A DNA stretch of 64,000 nt from Trichobilharzia szidati (Eukaryota; Platyhelminthes; Trematoda; Strigeidida; Schistosomatidae): contig OX235279.1 in the NCBI GenBank assembly GCA_944472155.2, positions 136,124,920 to 136,188,919 of the forward strand, in the 5' to 3' direction. Below the pieces are notes generated by a model. The model was not told where the DNA came from and searched no databases. It was given only the letters and a program-made list of their open reading frames with translations. Numbering within the stretch: the first letter of the stretch is position 1; each line of letters starts with the position of its first letter. Of the stretch, positions 32,801 to 43,199 are shown one piece after another. A program made the position numbers and the translations under genes.

Positions 32801-33543
32801 ATAACAACAGAAAGAAGCAAATATTTTTCACATAAGTCATCCTATTGAATGTCCCAGAAATGGTATATAACACTACAGCTGGTAGTCAGTATTACTAGTA
32901 CTTTTTAAGTCAGAATATATCTACCAACGTGGCTTTGATATGGAAAACTTGCATTGATTCATTGATAAGTACAGCCACTCTCCCCCTAAATTCATTTTAT
33001 TACGTGCAAGTGGTCACAAGCTTTATTAATGCAATTAGCATAGGAATACTAATCCCAACCACATCCCATCATCGTTCACCATGGAGTGACTAACCAATTA
33101 ATTTCCATTTCTAGTTCAAGTTTAAAACTAAGATTTTTATAGGTCTTACAAATTTACCAATTAAAACAAAGTAGTAACCTACAAACGATATAAGTTTGTG
33201 AGGATAAGCAATACCACAAGAGCAACTCACAAAAGGGTCCTCTATGTTTAACAGTTCATGACGAAATTCCAAAACGTCTTGCTCCGGAGATGATGGAGGT
33301 GAAATATTTATGCAGTTTTGATCTTCATAAAGCTTAGAGATTTTCTGTACCCCTGAAGTAGTTGTCAGACGGCTGGAAGAATGTCGCTTGGGTGGTAAGT
33401 CGCCTGTTGGACCAAAAGATTTTACCCAAGAAGAATGATCAGAAGAAACACTAGCAATTAGTACAAAAATAACGTTACCTCTTGCGCGGAACACAAATAC
33501 GCCTGGGTAATAAATTATTCCATGTGGATGCCATTTTATAAAT
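23795..33543 (-). CDS. Unrecognised protein-coding gene, C-terminal seven exons
   Basis: Seven minus-strand exons join without a phase conflict: 33231-33543, 31726-31985, 29046-29140, 27644-27935, 26421-26581, 24998-25038 and 23795-23854. They give about 407 residues and a stop. The N-terminal half is Ser/Thr-rich and probably disordered (PPKRHSSSRLTTTSGVQ, ISPPSSPEQDVLEF). A basic helix follows (SMLRKLHHLLKRKSSERCVW), then a folded-looking part (FQILKVFRSPNGLSGLVAFG, CFGVLLLPTSGIPSGMEAVF, KCGDCVAVFGPW). It ends in a Cys-rich and aromatic tail (HSFFWVERIKSEAL, LITCPCLSSCDPH). The family was not identified; an OB-like fold around GDCVAVFGPW is only a guess. The start lies upstream. Splice agreement makes it very likely a real gene. 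Confidence 0.7.
23860..24990. other. Intron of the unrecognised gene
   Basis: AT-rich sequence with no recognised element. The open frame at 24691-24876 (plus) lacks any family signature. Confidence 0.4.
24998..25038 (-). CDS. Unrecognised gene, 41-nt exon
   Basis: A small exon between TTTTTACAG and GTGAGT encoding CDPHTVLSCPSRFR with the split codon from the previous exon. Its phases link the flanking exons exactly. Confidence 0.62.
25360..26110 (+). mobile_element. Decayed non-LTR reverse transcriptase, second family
   Basis: Plus-strand remnants: LYDTCDNYRGISLLPGISKI at about 25535, HECADHVS at about 25675 (the GFRPGRGCADHIF block) and FLGIVVVFYSS (the VFLD block). Further on, LTSSEVRQGHLI-like text at about 25890 corresponds to GVRQGCPLSP. 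Numerous frameshifts. It sits in an intron of the unrecognised gene. Confidence 0.7.
26421..26581 (-). CDS. Unrecognised gene exon
   Basis: A 161-nt exon, acceptor TTTCTTTAG, donor GTGAGT. It reads STYHSREFDNLPVMHSFFWV then ERIKSEALVGNNFPDFHTNF and LITCPCLSS. The opposite strand is also open here (from ATG at 26421), but a stop lies just upstream and nothing continues it. Confidence 0.65.
26590..27640. other. Intron of the unrecognised gene
   Basis: AT-rich DNA without recognised coding or repeat signatures. Confidence 0.4.
27644..27935 (-). CDS. Unrecognised gene exon, most structured part
   Basis: A 292-nt exon, acceptor TTTTTTTACAG, donor GTAAGT. It encodes VSFNHVSKAFQILKVFRSPN, LSGLVAFGVREIISNLEAKI, CFGVLLLPTSGIPSGMEAVF and KCGDCVAVFGPW. 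The alternation of hydrophobic strands suggests a folded domain. Confidence 0.72.
27950..29040. other. Intron of the unrecognised gene
   Basis: AT-rich DNA; nothing assigned on either strand. Confidence 0.4.
29046..29140 (-). CDS. Unrecognised gene exon
   Basis: A 95-nt exon (phase 2 in, phase 1 out) encoding NSMLRKLHHLLKRKSSERCV and WLHQRSTQRTQ, a basic amphipathic segment. Its phases bridge the flanking exons, which cannot be joined directly without a stop. Confidence 0.65.
29230..30597 (+). mobile_element. RTE-like non-LTR copy: leader, EN and 3' end, RT deleted
   Basis: It starts with the shared leader (CAACCCTACCGCCAATGAAA, CTTCAAAATGCGG). MHVLSMEAKVRIRRWEFHTT replaces the GTWNVRT start of EN at about 29395. 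The EN middle NNKILMGDMNAS lies at about 29810. From about 30340 come only post-RT sequences (SCEEEMKTCGQTRSQLEEMA) and the end VAEALCSNRKAKD. It terminates in (ATT)n at 30572-30597, the classic RTE 3' tail. The RT domain is missing altogether. Confidence 0.82.
30600..31720. other. Intron of the unrecognised gene
   Basis: AT-rich DNA, nothing assigned. Confidence 0.4.
31726..31985 (-). CDS. Unrecognised gene exon
   Basis: A 260-nt exon, acceptor TTGTAG, donor GTATGT. It encodes PLDSELQQLQNLRSD, a Ser/Thr/Gln-rich stretch and LCVKSLPRRVPP. Low complexity suggests a disordered linker. Confidence 0.65.
32390..32690 (-). mobile_element. RTE-like non-LTR retrotransposon, 5' end only
   Basis: The minus strand shows the same leader as at 8237-8545 (CGACCCTACTCCGGAAAACC, then GAAATAACGCG). 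The EN start follows: KARVRMGTRNVSTMYEAEEA-like, GTW changed to GTR. Homology stops near 32400. It ends at nearly the same point as the 8237 copy. Confidence 0.72.
33231..33543 (-). CDS. Unrecognised gene, most 5' exon seen (possible internal 75-nt intron)
   Basis: The acceptor is TTTTGTAG and the donor GTGAGT. The peptide begins FIKWHPHGIIYYPGVFVFRA and ends ELLNIEDPF. Bases 33404-33478 could be a 75-nt intron (GTAACG...CAACAG). It is open in frame and a multiple of three, so both spliced and retained forms would translate. Confidence 0.65.
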
Positions 33544-33969
33544 CTACAAAACAATGATTACAACAGATTGGAAGAGTATAAATAACACGCTTAAAGAAGT
33601 GTAGAATGGCTTATATTACTAACCAACTCAAAAAATGATACAGCCACTGACAGCATTCACTCTGCCTGATGAGATAAAACTACAATTCATTAAAAAATTC
33701 GCATATATAAAGAGCTTATGTCGGTCTTAACTTGCGTGGATGTGACCAACATTTCCTGCAGTGGATAGCGTGGAGATTTATTCTAAGTACTCATATCATA
33801 AATTCACAATTTTGGATGAACCTATGATAAAGTTTAGTTTAGGATACAGATAGGCACTTTGCTACCTAACTGCATTAAACTCGAAATTGTCACGAGTAAA
33901 CCTCAAAATACTCGTAAATTCCTTTGACTGAATTAGAAGTAGGAATTTGCACAGAAGCTCAGCATTTCA

Positions 33970-34470
33970 AATAGCTCACTCTATGTAGCACACAAAGATA
34001 AAGAATAAAAAAACTCAAAAGAACTATAATGAGGGGAAATGTACTGGAGACAGAATAGAAACATGGTAAAACCTAAGGATTGAACAAGTCAGAGAGACTA
34101 CAGAGTGTATCCGCTCTTGCTACCAATAATTTAAAGCTACTGATTCTTGGTTTCCAGAGGACTCCTTTGTCAGCCCACACCTTCCTACGTAGTTCAGGAC
34201 AACAGCAAAAGACTCCAGGACTTGATGCCAGCTTTTGCTTTGACCACAATTAACTCTGTTTCGCCCTAATCTTATCAGCTAGCATCACCTGTTGGGAAAG
34301 GAGGTGGTTTGGCACGAGTAACCTGACTGACTGACCTCCTTAATTAATACTCTACACTTAATCTCAATATTACTCACCACATTACCCCTCCTGATACGGG
34401 AGATGAAATGCAAATTTCTGTAGTCAATGACGGCTAGCTTAAACACCTTTAAAACATTCGTTGCCTTCAA
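33970..34470 (-). mobile_element. 3' fragment of the 18560-20520 retroelement family
   Basis: Minus strand: worn versions of the C-terminal blocks (CRVLIKEVSQSGYS, LLSQQVMLADKIRAKQS-like) and the terminal GTGTGCTACATAGAG segment also found beside 18640. No RT remains. Confidence 0.65.
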
Positions 34471-34499
34471 TGCATTTTGCTTAATGTTCTTAGTCAGTA

Positions 34500-35290
34500 A
34501 AACTCATGAAAAATTTTATATGATGAGTAATAAAGATGCCGAAGCTGTAAATACTTCTTGTAGTCTTCCACGAATTTGTCCTGGCACTAGTTTTTTTTTG
34601 TAAACAGTAAATTACATTTACCTTCAGCACACAATGCGGCTTTATCAGTATACTGCAGTTAAAAGGGATTGCAATATCGAGTTAGTGCTGAACGTTATTT
34701 TCATACAGCGTTCACTGGGTTTGCAATTTATTGCTAGTGTTAGACAACGGCACTTTAATTCCGTGTTATCAACATCAAAGGATATTAAGCCTGCTAGTCA
34801 TATAAGATCCAACCAGTATATGCCAATTCTACACTTTATAATAAAAAGTCCGAAAACATTAATGTACCATTGGTGCCTTCATTTTGAGTTCCAGAAAAAG
34901 GGATTTCAACTTCAGTGCGCCAACTTATCTAGCTACATTGCTTAAATGCACTTCTTAATAGATGTTCCTGTAAAGAGACCGGATATTCTCAACCCAGTTA
35001 GGTGCTTAAATTGTTAGAACTAACCACTTTTTTAACTTCAGATTTGCATGACTAGTGACATATGTATATGTTCTATTTCGTCTCAAGATCACAAGATGAA
35101 TCCAAGGTTTAACTGACATTCACAATTTGCTACTTAATCACAAGTAAGGATTTTACACTAAGAGACCATTCCGCATAGATGAGAAATTTATCAACTGAGG
35201 TCCACATACTGAGAAGTTGTGTCAACTACGGATCCAACATCCAATATCCTTATTACGAGCTAGTATAAACCAGTGATTTCTTTGAGCTCG
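34500..35290. other. Unassigned sequence
   Basis: Contains a 103-codon plus-strand frame (34634-34945) whose peptide is not recognised and has no splice support. Otherwise AT-rich and featureless to me. Confidence 0.3.
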
Positions 35291-35299
35291 CTTCTTGAT

Positions 35300-36010
35300 T
35301 GTAAGGTAGAGGTTCCAGATCTTCGGTGAACTTATGCGTGGTAAATCCCGCCACTCGACTGCTTTAGCTCTGGTAGACTCCAAGAGGAGTGTTGCGGGGA
35401 TTGGTCAAAATGTGGTTTGTAGTATGCAGTATGTTAGGACTGCGTTGCTGCCGTGAATGGAGTTTGACCTAACTCCCGTGGTCATTCGGTGTAGTCATAA
35501 AAGCAGAATAGTAATAATAATAGGTTGTAGTGTAGATAATATAGGTTGAGATAAGTGAGATAATAAAGGTGACCTAAGGAAAAGATAGAGTAGTCGGTAC
35601 AGTAAGAGAAGACAGAACGGGTCGTGGGGATTTAGCTTGTATGCTTATCCATTAACCGTGGGGTTTTAAATTTTAAGAGGATAAGCCATTGAGACACAAA
35701 CCTTGCATTTCTGCATGATTTTCCAGCTTCCGCTTAAAATTCTCCACAGATGGCGCTGTAGTCACGGCCGCCGGTAAAGCGTTCCAGAGACGGCAAACTC
35801 GAAGCGAAAAGAAATGTGAACGAACTCGAGTCTTTGGTCTCTGGTGTGCTATCCTTAGCAGGTTACCTCGTGGAAGCCTATAATCACTTAATGGCAGGAT
35901 GCTTTTATTCGGGTGGGCCTGGTAATTTAAGATATGAAAAGAAAAGCAGCCAAGCCGACAACACTCGTTCTGCCAAACAATGGCTCGAAATAGAGACATC
36001 GAATGTATTG
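35300..36010 (-). mobile_element. CR1-like non-LTR retrotransposon, 3' end
   Basis: Minus-strand frame 35673-35999 reads LSDYRLPRGNLLRIAHQRPK, FFSLRVCRLWNALPAAVTTA and SVENFKRKLENHAE. This is the common last segment of CR1/Jockey-type polyproteins ('FF..RV...WN.LP..V..A.S...FK..L'). A G-rich 3' UTR extends to about 35300. The copy is truncated before RT. Confidence 0.85.
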
Positions 36011-36117
36011 TAAGTAATCCACCTATTTACATCTCAAATGGCAGGACATAAGAAAGGGAATCCCATTGAAATCCTCTGCTATAAGGTAAACAGACAAGGT
36101 ATGTTTTGGCGGTGCTG

Positions 36118-36119
<2 letters not shown>

Positions 36120-36150
<31 letters not shown>
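36120..36150. repeat. (TA)n simple repeat
   Basis: A run of TA of about 30 bases. Confidence 0.95.
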
Positions 36151-36151
<1 letters not shown>

Positions 36152-36889
36152 GAAAAATGCTCGAAATTCTGGAACAGGACACACAAAATATGTAACGGCA
36201 CACAGCACAATCAATCACCTAGTTGACCTTATCAAAAATATGGGTCGTCAGAAAAACTATCGTTCTTCCATATATATGTACTTTTCAAGGAGTACAGTGT
36301 TGCATGCACTCTTTCCTGCTTTTCAACGGTCTTCTTGAATAGCAGTCAATGAGCAATGCTTATGTAACTCAACAAGCTAATCGAGGTAAATTTCCTAACA
36401 ACTGAAAGATTATTTTTGAGCTCTAAACTAACTTGGGTGCAAAAGCATCTACGATAACCAATAACTTCAAACAGAAATTGAGTTCAGTTTCGAAATTCGC
36501 GGTTCATGCTGAAATTCATTATTCCTGTGGTCAGTGCAACATAATTCTAAAATCCAAATAGTGGTCTCGAAAATATGTTCACCAATAACATTTCATCTTT
36601 CTACTTTTTCATGGTGACAAAGGTTCAAGGTACTCATCCAGGACAAACAATCTATCACTTTCAAACCTCAGCAGGTGTTCATACTGGTCTGCAACACGGT
36701 AAACCGGCTCATTAGAATTAAACAACTAGTTAGGAAAAATAATAGGCTATTTGCAATTGAATTCTATACAGAAAGTTATTCGATCACTATTTACTCTGCT
36801 ATTAAACTGGCGAAAAACAATATCCCTATAGTAGTAAATAATTTCCCAAAATGAATAGTCTACAGCGTTCTCCACCCACTACTGGATGC

Positions 36890-37400
36890 CATCCTTTACT
36901 GTTTAAATTGACTCATCAATCTAAAGACCTGCGACCAAGTATCCACGCCATCCGTTAAACCATCGTGTTGCGTTCGGACGACCTCTCGCGCGCCTAATCA
37001 TTGCGCAACACTTGTGATCCCGAAGTGTACCTCATATTTTGGATGATCAATTATGGTGTTTTGATTTGTCTCTGGCCTTAGCGGAACAGGCACTATAGGC
37101 AGTGAAGGACAGGAGCTTACGTTTGTTCACAGCGCACTTTGTGTAAATATCGGCATCCCTTCATCTCCCTAAATATCAAAAATTGCATCCATTTACTTCG
37201 TGAATGCTGAATTGGAAGCTGAAACCACTTGTGTAAGGAATAAAGGTTGACACCCTTCGTCGCCACAATCTGCATCCAGCGCTATACACTCATGTTTTAT
37301 AAAAGAAGAGGCATTCTTTTCTGTGACATTCTCAGTATCGTAGCAAAAAATAAATGTTTCCAAGGATGTGTCACCAAGAAAAGGAAACGCTTATCAACCA
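36890..37400 (-). mobile_element. Diverged Penelope-like 3' fragment
   Basis: The segment CCACGCCATCCGTTAAACCA...GTGATCCCGAAGTGTACCTC parallels 40925-41090 (CCACGCCATTTGGCATGCCG...GGTCCCGAAATATACTTCG). It is thus an older copy of the minus-strand Penelope-like 3' region at 40692-41823. No open frame remains. Confidence 0.6.
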
Positions 37401-37897
37401 CAAAATTAATCGAATTAATCAAGTAGGATGATAGAACTGATATAACTAAGCGCATTTCAAATAATTTTGTTAGGAAGACGAGTCAAGATTGGAGACATGA
37501 GGAATGAAATCACGGTACTGATAAAGCTCTACATAATTACCTGAAAGTAAACTGGATGCAAATATATCATATTGAATACTATGGTACTAAGCCAAATAAT
37601 ATCTCTTTAATCACACTACAAAAAATTAAAGTTATTAACAACATCAAGACTACACTTATGCGCCTTTATAAAGACAAAGGTATTACCTGATGAACTTAAA
37701 TGAAAACTTCAATAAAATATTAAAAGTCATGAATAATGAAAGAAAAATTTCATTTTCTAAAAACATTTTCACTTGATCCTTAAATTCGATTAAACATAAC
37801 ATTTTACAGCTCCTTATGAATTCAATTCGATTTATTTTATTGCTATTTTCTCTAATGTAAGCTTATGCACCAAATACAAAAAGATATTCCGTCTTTT

Positions 37898-39029
37898 GAT
37901 GTGTGTCTTAGTAGACGTAATGACGGATCTCTCGAAAGATCTATCCACCGGAAACGTACATGAAACGGACAACTAACTAATTTTTATAGTTGGGTGCCTA
38001 TCTCCAGGAAAAGGAACCTAATTCATTCGCTCTGCTTTAGGATAAGAAACATTTGTAGTTCTGATTGCGTTGACCCAGAACCTGACTTCCTGAAAGCCAT
38101 GCTTGCAGAAAATGGTTACCCGAACCGATTTATTGGCATTAACACGAAAGATAAGCAGTCTAAACTGGTCACCGACTCAGTTCCAAAGAAAACCTTACTC
38201 CTGAACTTGGAATTCAAAGGTGATCAAGCCTCAGATATGCTCAAAAACCGTCTCTCTAAAGCAGTCAGTAAGACGTTCTTTCCAGCAAAATTACAAATGA
38301 CGTTCACCAGCCTCGGGTCGCTCCATTTCTGTGAAAAGTAAGCTCCCCCGTCTGGCCACCTCCATGGGCATCGATCAATTCACCTGCTCTTGTGGGGCAA
38401 GGTACATTGGCCGTAGCCAGATGACGCTTTCCACGTGGATACGTGAACAGTATGTTATTACGAGGGAGAAAGAAAGGGTGTGCGAAGCTCCGTTCTAGAA
38501 CGCATGATCCACTCCAGTCACTCTGCCAACTCTGACCATGATTTTAAGATCTTAGAGGCTGAGGGTGTTGACGTTCACAGACAGTACGAGGTATACTATC
38601 GCAAGATCTTATATCCAACACTTCTACAGTATTCGTTCCATGCAAACCAAAGGCAAAGCAAAACACCAGACTTGACCGTCCAAATTACGAAGTATATTTC
38701 GGGACCAAGTCGGAGTGTGAGATGATTGCTCAACCAGCTAGAGCTGGTGAACGAACGTACGAACGCTACACAACGGCATGCCAAATGGCGTGGATGCTTA
38801 ACCGGAAGCCTTGAGCTAAACAAATCAACTGAAACAGTGAAGGTCGGCACCCAATGTTCAGTGATGAATGCTGTGGACAATAAGTTTGAGGAATTACCTA
38901 CCATTACAAGATCATCTACCGAATCTATGTTAACTTGCCGCGTTTTCTTCGTTACAGACTTCTAAAGACAGAGGGGGCCTTGGCCATTCATGAGTTCAAG
39001 CCAGACTTATATGTACAAAAGAAGTATGT
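37898..39029 (+). mobile_element. Penelope-like element 3' part, right-facing arm of an inverted repeat
   Basis: It encodes the post-RT linker (PISRKRNLIHSLCFRIRN, PDFLKAMLAENGYPNRFIG, VPKKTLLLNLEFKGDQASDM). In another frame comes the GIY-YIG core FTCSCGARYIGRSQMTLSTW at about 38378-38440, then SSVLERMIHSSHSANSDHDF of the endonuclease. The final sequence reads ...HEFKPDLYVQKKY. Frames change at least twice. RT is absent. Confidence 0.85.
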
Positions 39030-39360
39030 TATTCCATCAGTAATTTTGATAGGGAAATTTGTTTCAGTGCAGCCACTGGTTGCCCGTTATCTATGCACCT
39101 TTTAGTGTGGCAAAATAATCTAACTTGTATGTAGGACATGATCTTCTGCGCAAGATACCGTACTTGAATTAAAAAATAGGTCATTGGGGAGGAAATACTG
39201 AATGATTGACCCTTCACATTCTTTTCCGTAATGCGTGGAACGAAGGATGTGATTTTGATGTGACGGTAGTAATTAGGACCAGCTCTGGTCCCGTGTTCAT
39301 GAATGGGCACAACACAAGTTCTCTTCCAGTGAAGAGTGTTACATTCCATTATTTAGCTAG
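39030..39360 (-). mobile_element. CR1-like reverse transcriptase N-terminal fragment
   Basis: Minus-strand frame: WKRTCVVPIHEHGTRAGPNY, YRHIKITSFVPRITEKNVKG, and later CIDNGQPVAAL. This resembles 'W..A.V.PI.KKG....P.NYRPIS.T....R..EK...' of CR1/Jockey RT, with many changes. It fills part of the spacer between the Penelope-like arms. Confidence 0.65.
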
Positions 39361-40150
39361 TAATTTTTGAGGAGAATTAAATTCATGTCGTTACGACCAC
39401 TGTTAGCAGGACGGAAGACATACCGTCTGAACTAAGAGTGTTGGTTGGATTGAAGAGTGCGACAGCCTTTTCGATATCAATTAAAAATTCGTCTGCTATA
39501 CTAGGGGGGTCCACAACGTAGTTTTAACGACAATAAATATTATATTTTATAATTGTAAGAACCTGAAGAGAAATTATTGTCTTTTAATTCATGATATGAA
39601 GATATTTCACACTATTAGATCTTACAATTTTAATATGTTTGGATATTTTTTCAATAATTCAGTTATTCCCATTGTAACATTAAGAATACTATATTCAACG
39701 AAGAGACTCTTTTCGACGAATTTATTATCACATGTGCATGGTTTTTAAGAAATAATATTCGCGAAAAAATACCCACTTATTCATAAGTAAAAACACAGTT
39801 TTTGTTCAGCGAAGAAATTTCTTTTCAACGATTTCATTTTCAAGCTGTACAGTCGTATTTATATTACAGAAAAGGTCATTAAGTGGCACTAAATAATTGC
39901 TCAGTCAATATACATATATGTGATAAGAATAACGATTATTAAAATGTTATAAGGGGTAGAGTTGAAGTGGATAAATTACAAAATTATTAAAGATTGTCTT
40001 ATAAGTGAATCGAAAAATGTTTTAAAAATGTCAAGTGTTGTCTAAAAATTATATAAAATAAGAGTACGATTACGGTAAGAATGAAGATGTGAAGTGAAGT
40101 GGAAAGAATTCAAGTGGTAAAATAAAATAAAGTAAAAACTAGAAAGAACA
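39361..40150. other. AT-rich spacer
   Basis: Very AT-rich DNA between the inverted Penelope-like arms. Nothing assigned. Confidence 0.4.
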
Positions 40151-40153
40151 TTA

Positions 40154-40500
40154 CTATGACCAAGGTAAAGAAAGGGGTTTGACAAAACGTTTTTGAACAC
40201 ATAATTTAGGTTTCTGTTCATGTATAGCTAAAGCTTCAGCTATGCATAAGTGAAGAAAACGTAAACTTTTGGATCGATTCGATTTTGCCATGTAGATAAC
40301 TTTGAAAGATGAATCACGTGGGGCTAAATGACCTGACTCTAACAGGTGATCACAGATAGACGACTTCGTAGTTCTACGTTCGCCTTTCATTAAAGTAGCA
40401 AGACAATTAGTGTCATATATGGAATAATTCATGAGTTGTATAGATTATGGAAAGGGGTGCACAACTACAGGATCAGTGGGCTAATATAAAATGTTACATA
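40154..40500 (-). pseudogene. Penelope-like endonuclease C-terminus
   Basis: The open frame 40154-40432 reads GERRTTKSSICDHLLESGHL, FKVIYMAKSNRSKSLRFLHL and IAEALAIHEQKPKLCVQKRF, then VKPLSLPWS. This is the C-terminal half of a Penelope-like GIY-YIG domain with its conserved Glu (AEALAI) and the usual end. The GIY-YIG tract itself is missing. It belongs to a different subfamily from the flanking arms. Confidence 0.8.
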
Positions 40501-40691
40501 GCAGACGTGAAATTTGATAATATAGAATTCAATATCGTGAAAAAATTAAGTTTTAGAATGACAGGTGGGACAAGCGGAAGCAATTCAGAGTGAGAATAGT
40601 AATAATAATCAGGGAAAGGTGCATAGACTAACAAACGAACCAAATAAATAAATGTCTATCACTCTAGGGCCAAGCCAGATGTAGGGATTGT

Positions 40692-41823
40692 ACATACTTC
40701 TTTTGTACATATAAGTCTGGCTTGAACTCATGAATGGCCAAGGCCCCCTCTGTCTTTAGAAGTCTGTAACGAAGAAAACGCGGCAAGTTAACATAGATTC
40801 GGTAGATGATCTTGTAATGGTAGGTAATTCCTCAAACTTATTGTCCACAGCATTCATCACTGAACATTGGGTGCCGACCTTCACTGTTTCAGTTGATTTG
40901 TTTAGCTCAAGGCTTCCGGTTAAGCATCCACGCCATTTGGCATGCCGTTGTGTAGCGTTCGTACGTTCGTTCACCAGCTCTAGCTGGTTGAGCAATCATC
41001 TCGCACTCCGACTTGGTCCCGAAATATACTTCGTAATTTGGACGGTCAAGTCTGGTGTTTTGCTTTGCCTTTGGTTTGCATGGAACGAATACTGTAGAAG
41101 TGTTGGATATAAGATCTTGCGATAGTATACCTCGTACTGTCTGTGAACGTCAACACCCTCAGCCTCTAAGATCTTAAAATCATGGTCAGAGTTGGCAGAG
41201 TGACTGGAGTGGATCATGCGTTCTAGAACGGAGCTTCGCACACCCTTTCTTTCTCCCTCGTAATAACATACTGTTCACGTATCCACGTGGAAAGCGTCAT
41301 CTGGCTACGGCCAATGTACCTTGCCCCACAAGAGCAGGTGAATTGATCGATGCCCATGGAGGTGGCCAGACGGGGGAGCTTACTTTTCACAGAAATGGAG
41401 CGACCCGAGGCTGGTGAACGTCATTTGTAATTTTGCTGGAAAGAACGTCTTACTGACTGCTTTAGAGAGACGGTTTTTGAGCATATCTGAGGCTTGATCA
41501 CCTTTGAATTCCAAGTTCAGGAGTAAGGTTTTCTTTGGAACTGAGTCGGTGACCAGTTTAGACTGCTTATCTTTCGTGTTAATGCCAATAAATCGGTTCG
41601 GGTAACCATTTTCTGCAAGCATGGCTTTCAGGAAGTCAGGTTCTGGGTCAACGCAATCAGAACTACAAATGTTTCTTATCCTAAAGCAGAGCGAATGAAT
41701 TAGGTTCCTTTTCCTGGAGATAGGCACCCAACTATAAAAATTAGTTAGTTGTCCGTTTCATGTACGTTTCCGGTGGATAGATCTTTCGAGAGATCCGTCA
41801 TTACGTCTACTAAGACACACATC
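40692..41823 (-). mobile_element. Penelope-like element 3' part, left-facing arm of the inverted repeat
   Basis: The reverse complement of 37898-39029 over the same 1,132 bp. The deduced peptides are identical except for one substitution (SGPSRSVR versus SGPSRSAR). Here the copy continues into RT sequence (41824-42300), so it is the longer of the two. Confidence 0.9.
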
Positions 41824-42300
41824 GTGGAACGTAATACTTAGTTCGTATTTGTTTTCTTTGGCGAATTGTAAATATTTTGGCAGTTGTTTAAGGCAAACAG
41901 GATGTCATCAAGAATTACGTTATGAGTGCAGATGACGAAACTGTCGTCTGCGTATCTTTTATGAATATCCAAATGTCCGATCCTTTGATTAAGTTGAGAG
42001 TTTTCATTCTTTGCCATAAGTCATTCAGCCAGCAAAGGACCCAGTGGTGGTCCCATCGCAATGCAATCTCTCTGTCTAAAACTCTCATTTTTGGAGGTGA
42101 ACTGAACATTCATCGTGCATCTTAATAAAAGTTCTTTGAGGAGGATTGTCGGTAACCCTATTTCTAAACTATGTGCATCAATATAACCACATATATAGTG
42201 AACAGTTTCCATGAGAGGTACGTTAGTAAATGGCTAAGTCACATCTAATGAGAACATGACCTTGCCTGAGACATTTCGACGTTACTCCGGGTTTGCGGGA
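41824..42300 (-). pseudogene. Penelope-like RT remnant joined to the 40692-41823 arm
   Basis: Minus strand: METVHYICGYIDAHSLEIGL, LLKELLLRCTMNVQFTSKNE and MGPPLGPLLAE (the GxPLGPLLA block). Frameshifted, SDDSFVICTHN follows where Y-x-DD should stand (first residue S or H). The RT N-terminus is missing. The order RT, linker, GIY-YIG is kept through 40692. Confidence 0.82.
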
Positions 42301-43190
42301 AGGCTGAATGGTCCGTATTCCTTTATTTCGAAGGCCTAGATTTTTCAACCCTCGAAGTCCAGTGAGGACAAACTTGACAACAATTAATGGTGATAAATCA
42401 TCATGTCTGCATTTTCATGTAAATTTATGTTTATATGAAAATATAAATTATTATTATTTTAAAAACAGCTTTCGTAGTCTTCTCCCTAACGGTTTGGGAT
42501 ATAATCGCTCAAGCAGAGTTTGAAGCCAGAGATATTCTCAGATGCAACGGTATCCGGAATTGGTTTTCACTTACATGGTAGTGGTTAAGAACCTCCTCTG
42601 TGGTAAAGAAAACATTCGCTGGCTTCGCGCTTAAGTGGTACGCATGCTTTCCGAAGCCATAACAACCTTTAAGATGCACAGAAACGCAATTCTGAGAAAC
42701 ACTTCTACTCTTGATTAATTGCATATCTTTAACTAAGAGGATGAATGTTCAGCGTGCCCTACCGGGAGACAGATTTCAGAACTAAAGTAAGGAGATCTAT
42801 ACCGTAGTGAGGGCATTTTCGGGAGACACAAGTCAGAAACCTGAGTATCCAAACCTTTGTCTGTGTAGAGCAGAGGATTCTGGCTGAGTTAGTAGCATGC
42901 CAAGCAATTACGTGTAGTCCCTTTCACGAATAGGGAGGTCTGGGTGATCCGGTTGACGAATGTAAACTGAAGTGCAAAGGAAGGTGTTATCGAAATGGCG
43001 GTTATATATAGAATTCTTCACTGCAAACGGATGATTTCTTCATAGAGAAATTAGAAACATTGAGGTTAAAATTGCTCTGCACATAATTCATTGATTTTCG
43101 TGACTCAACAATCCATCCGAAAAACCTATCAATGACTCAATCAAACAGTGTCGCAGGTTAAAGGCGGGTAGAACTTCTCAGATCGATTAA
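42300..43190. other. Unassigned, probably old repeat
   Basis: A less AT-rich tract with short open frames on both strands (for example 42308-42523 plus, 42509-42724 minus). None carries a recognised motif. Confidence 0.3.
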
Positions 43191-43199
43191 AAGTAACTA

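Noticed and set aside
36023..36226. Three open frames with Tyr-Ile repeats
   Set aside because: They arise from the (TA)n microsatellite.
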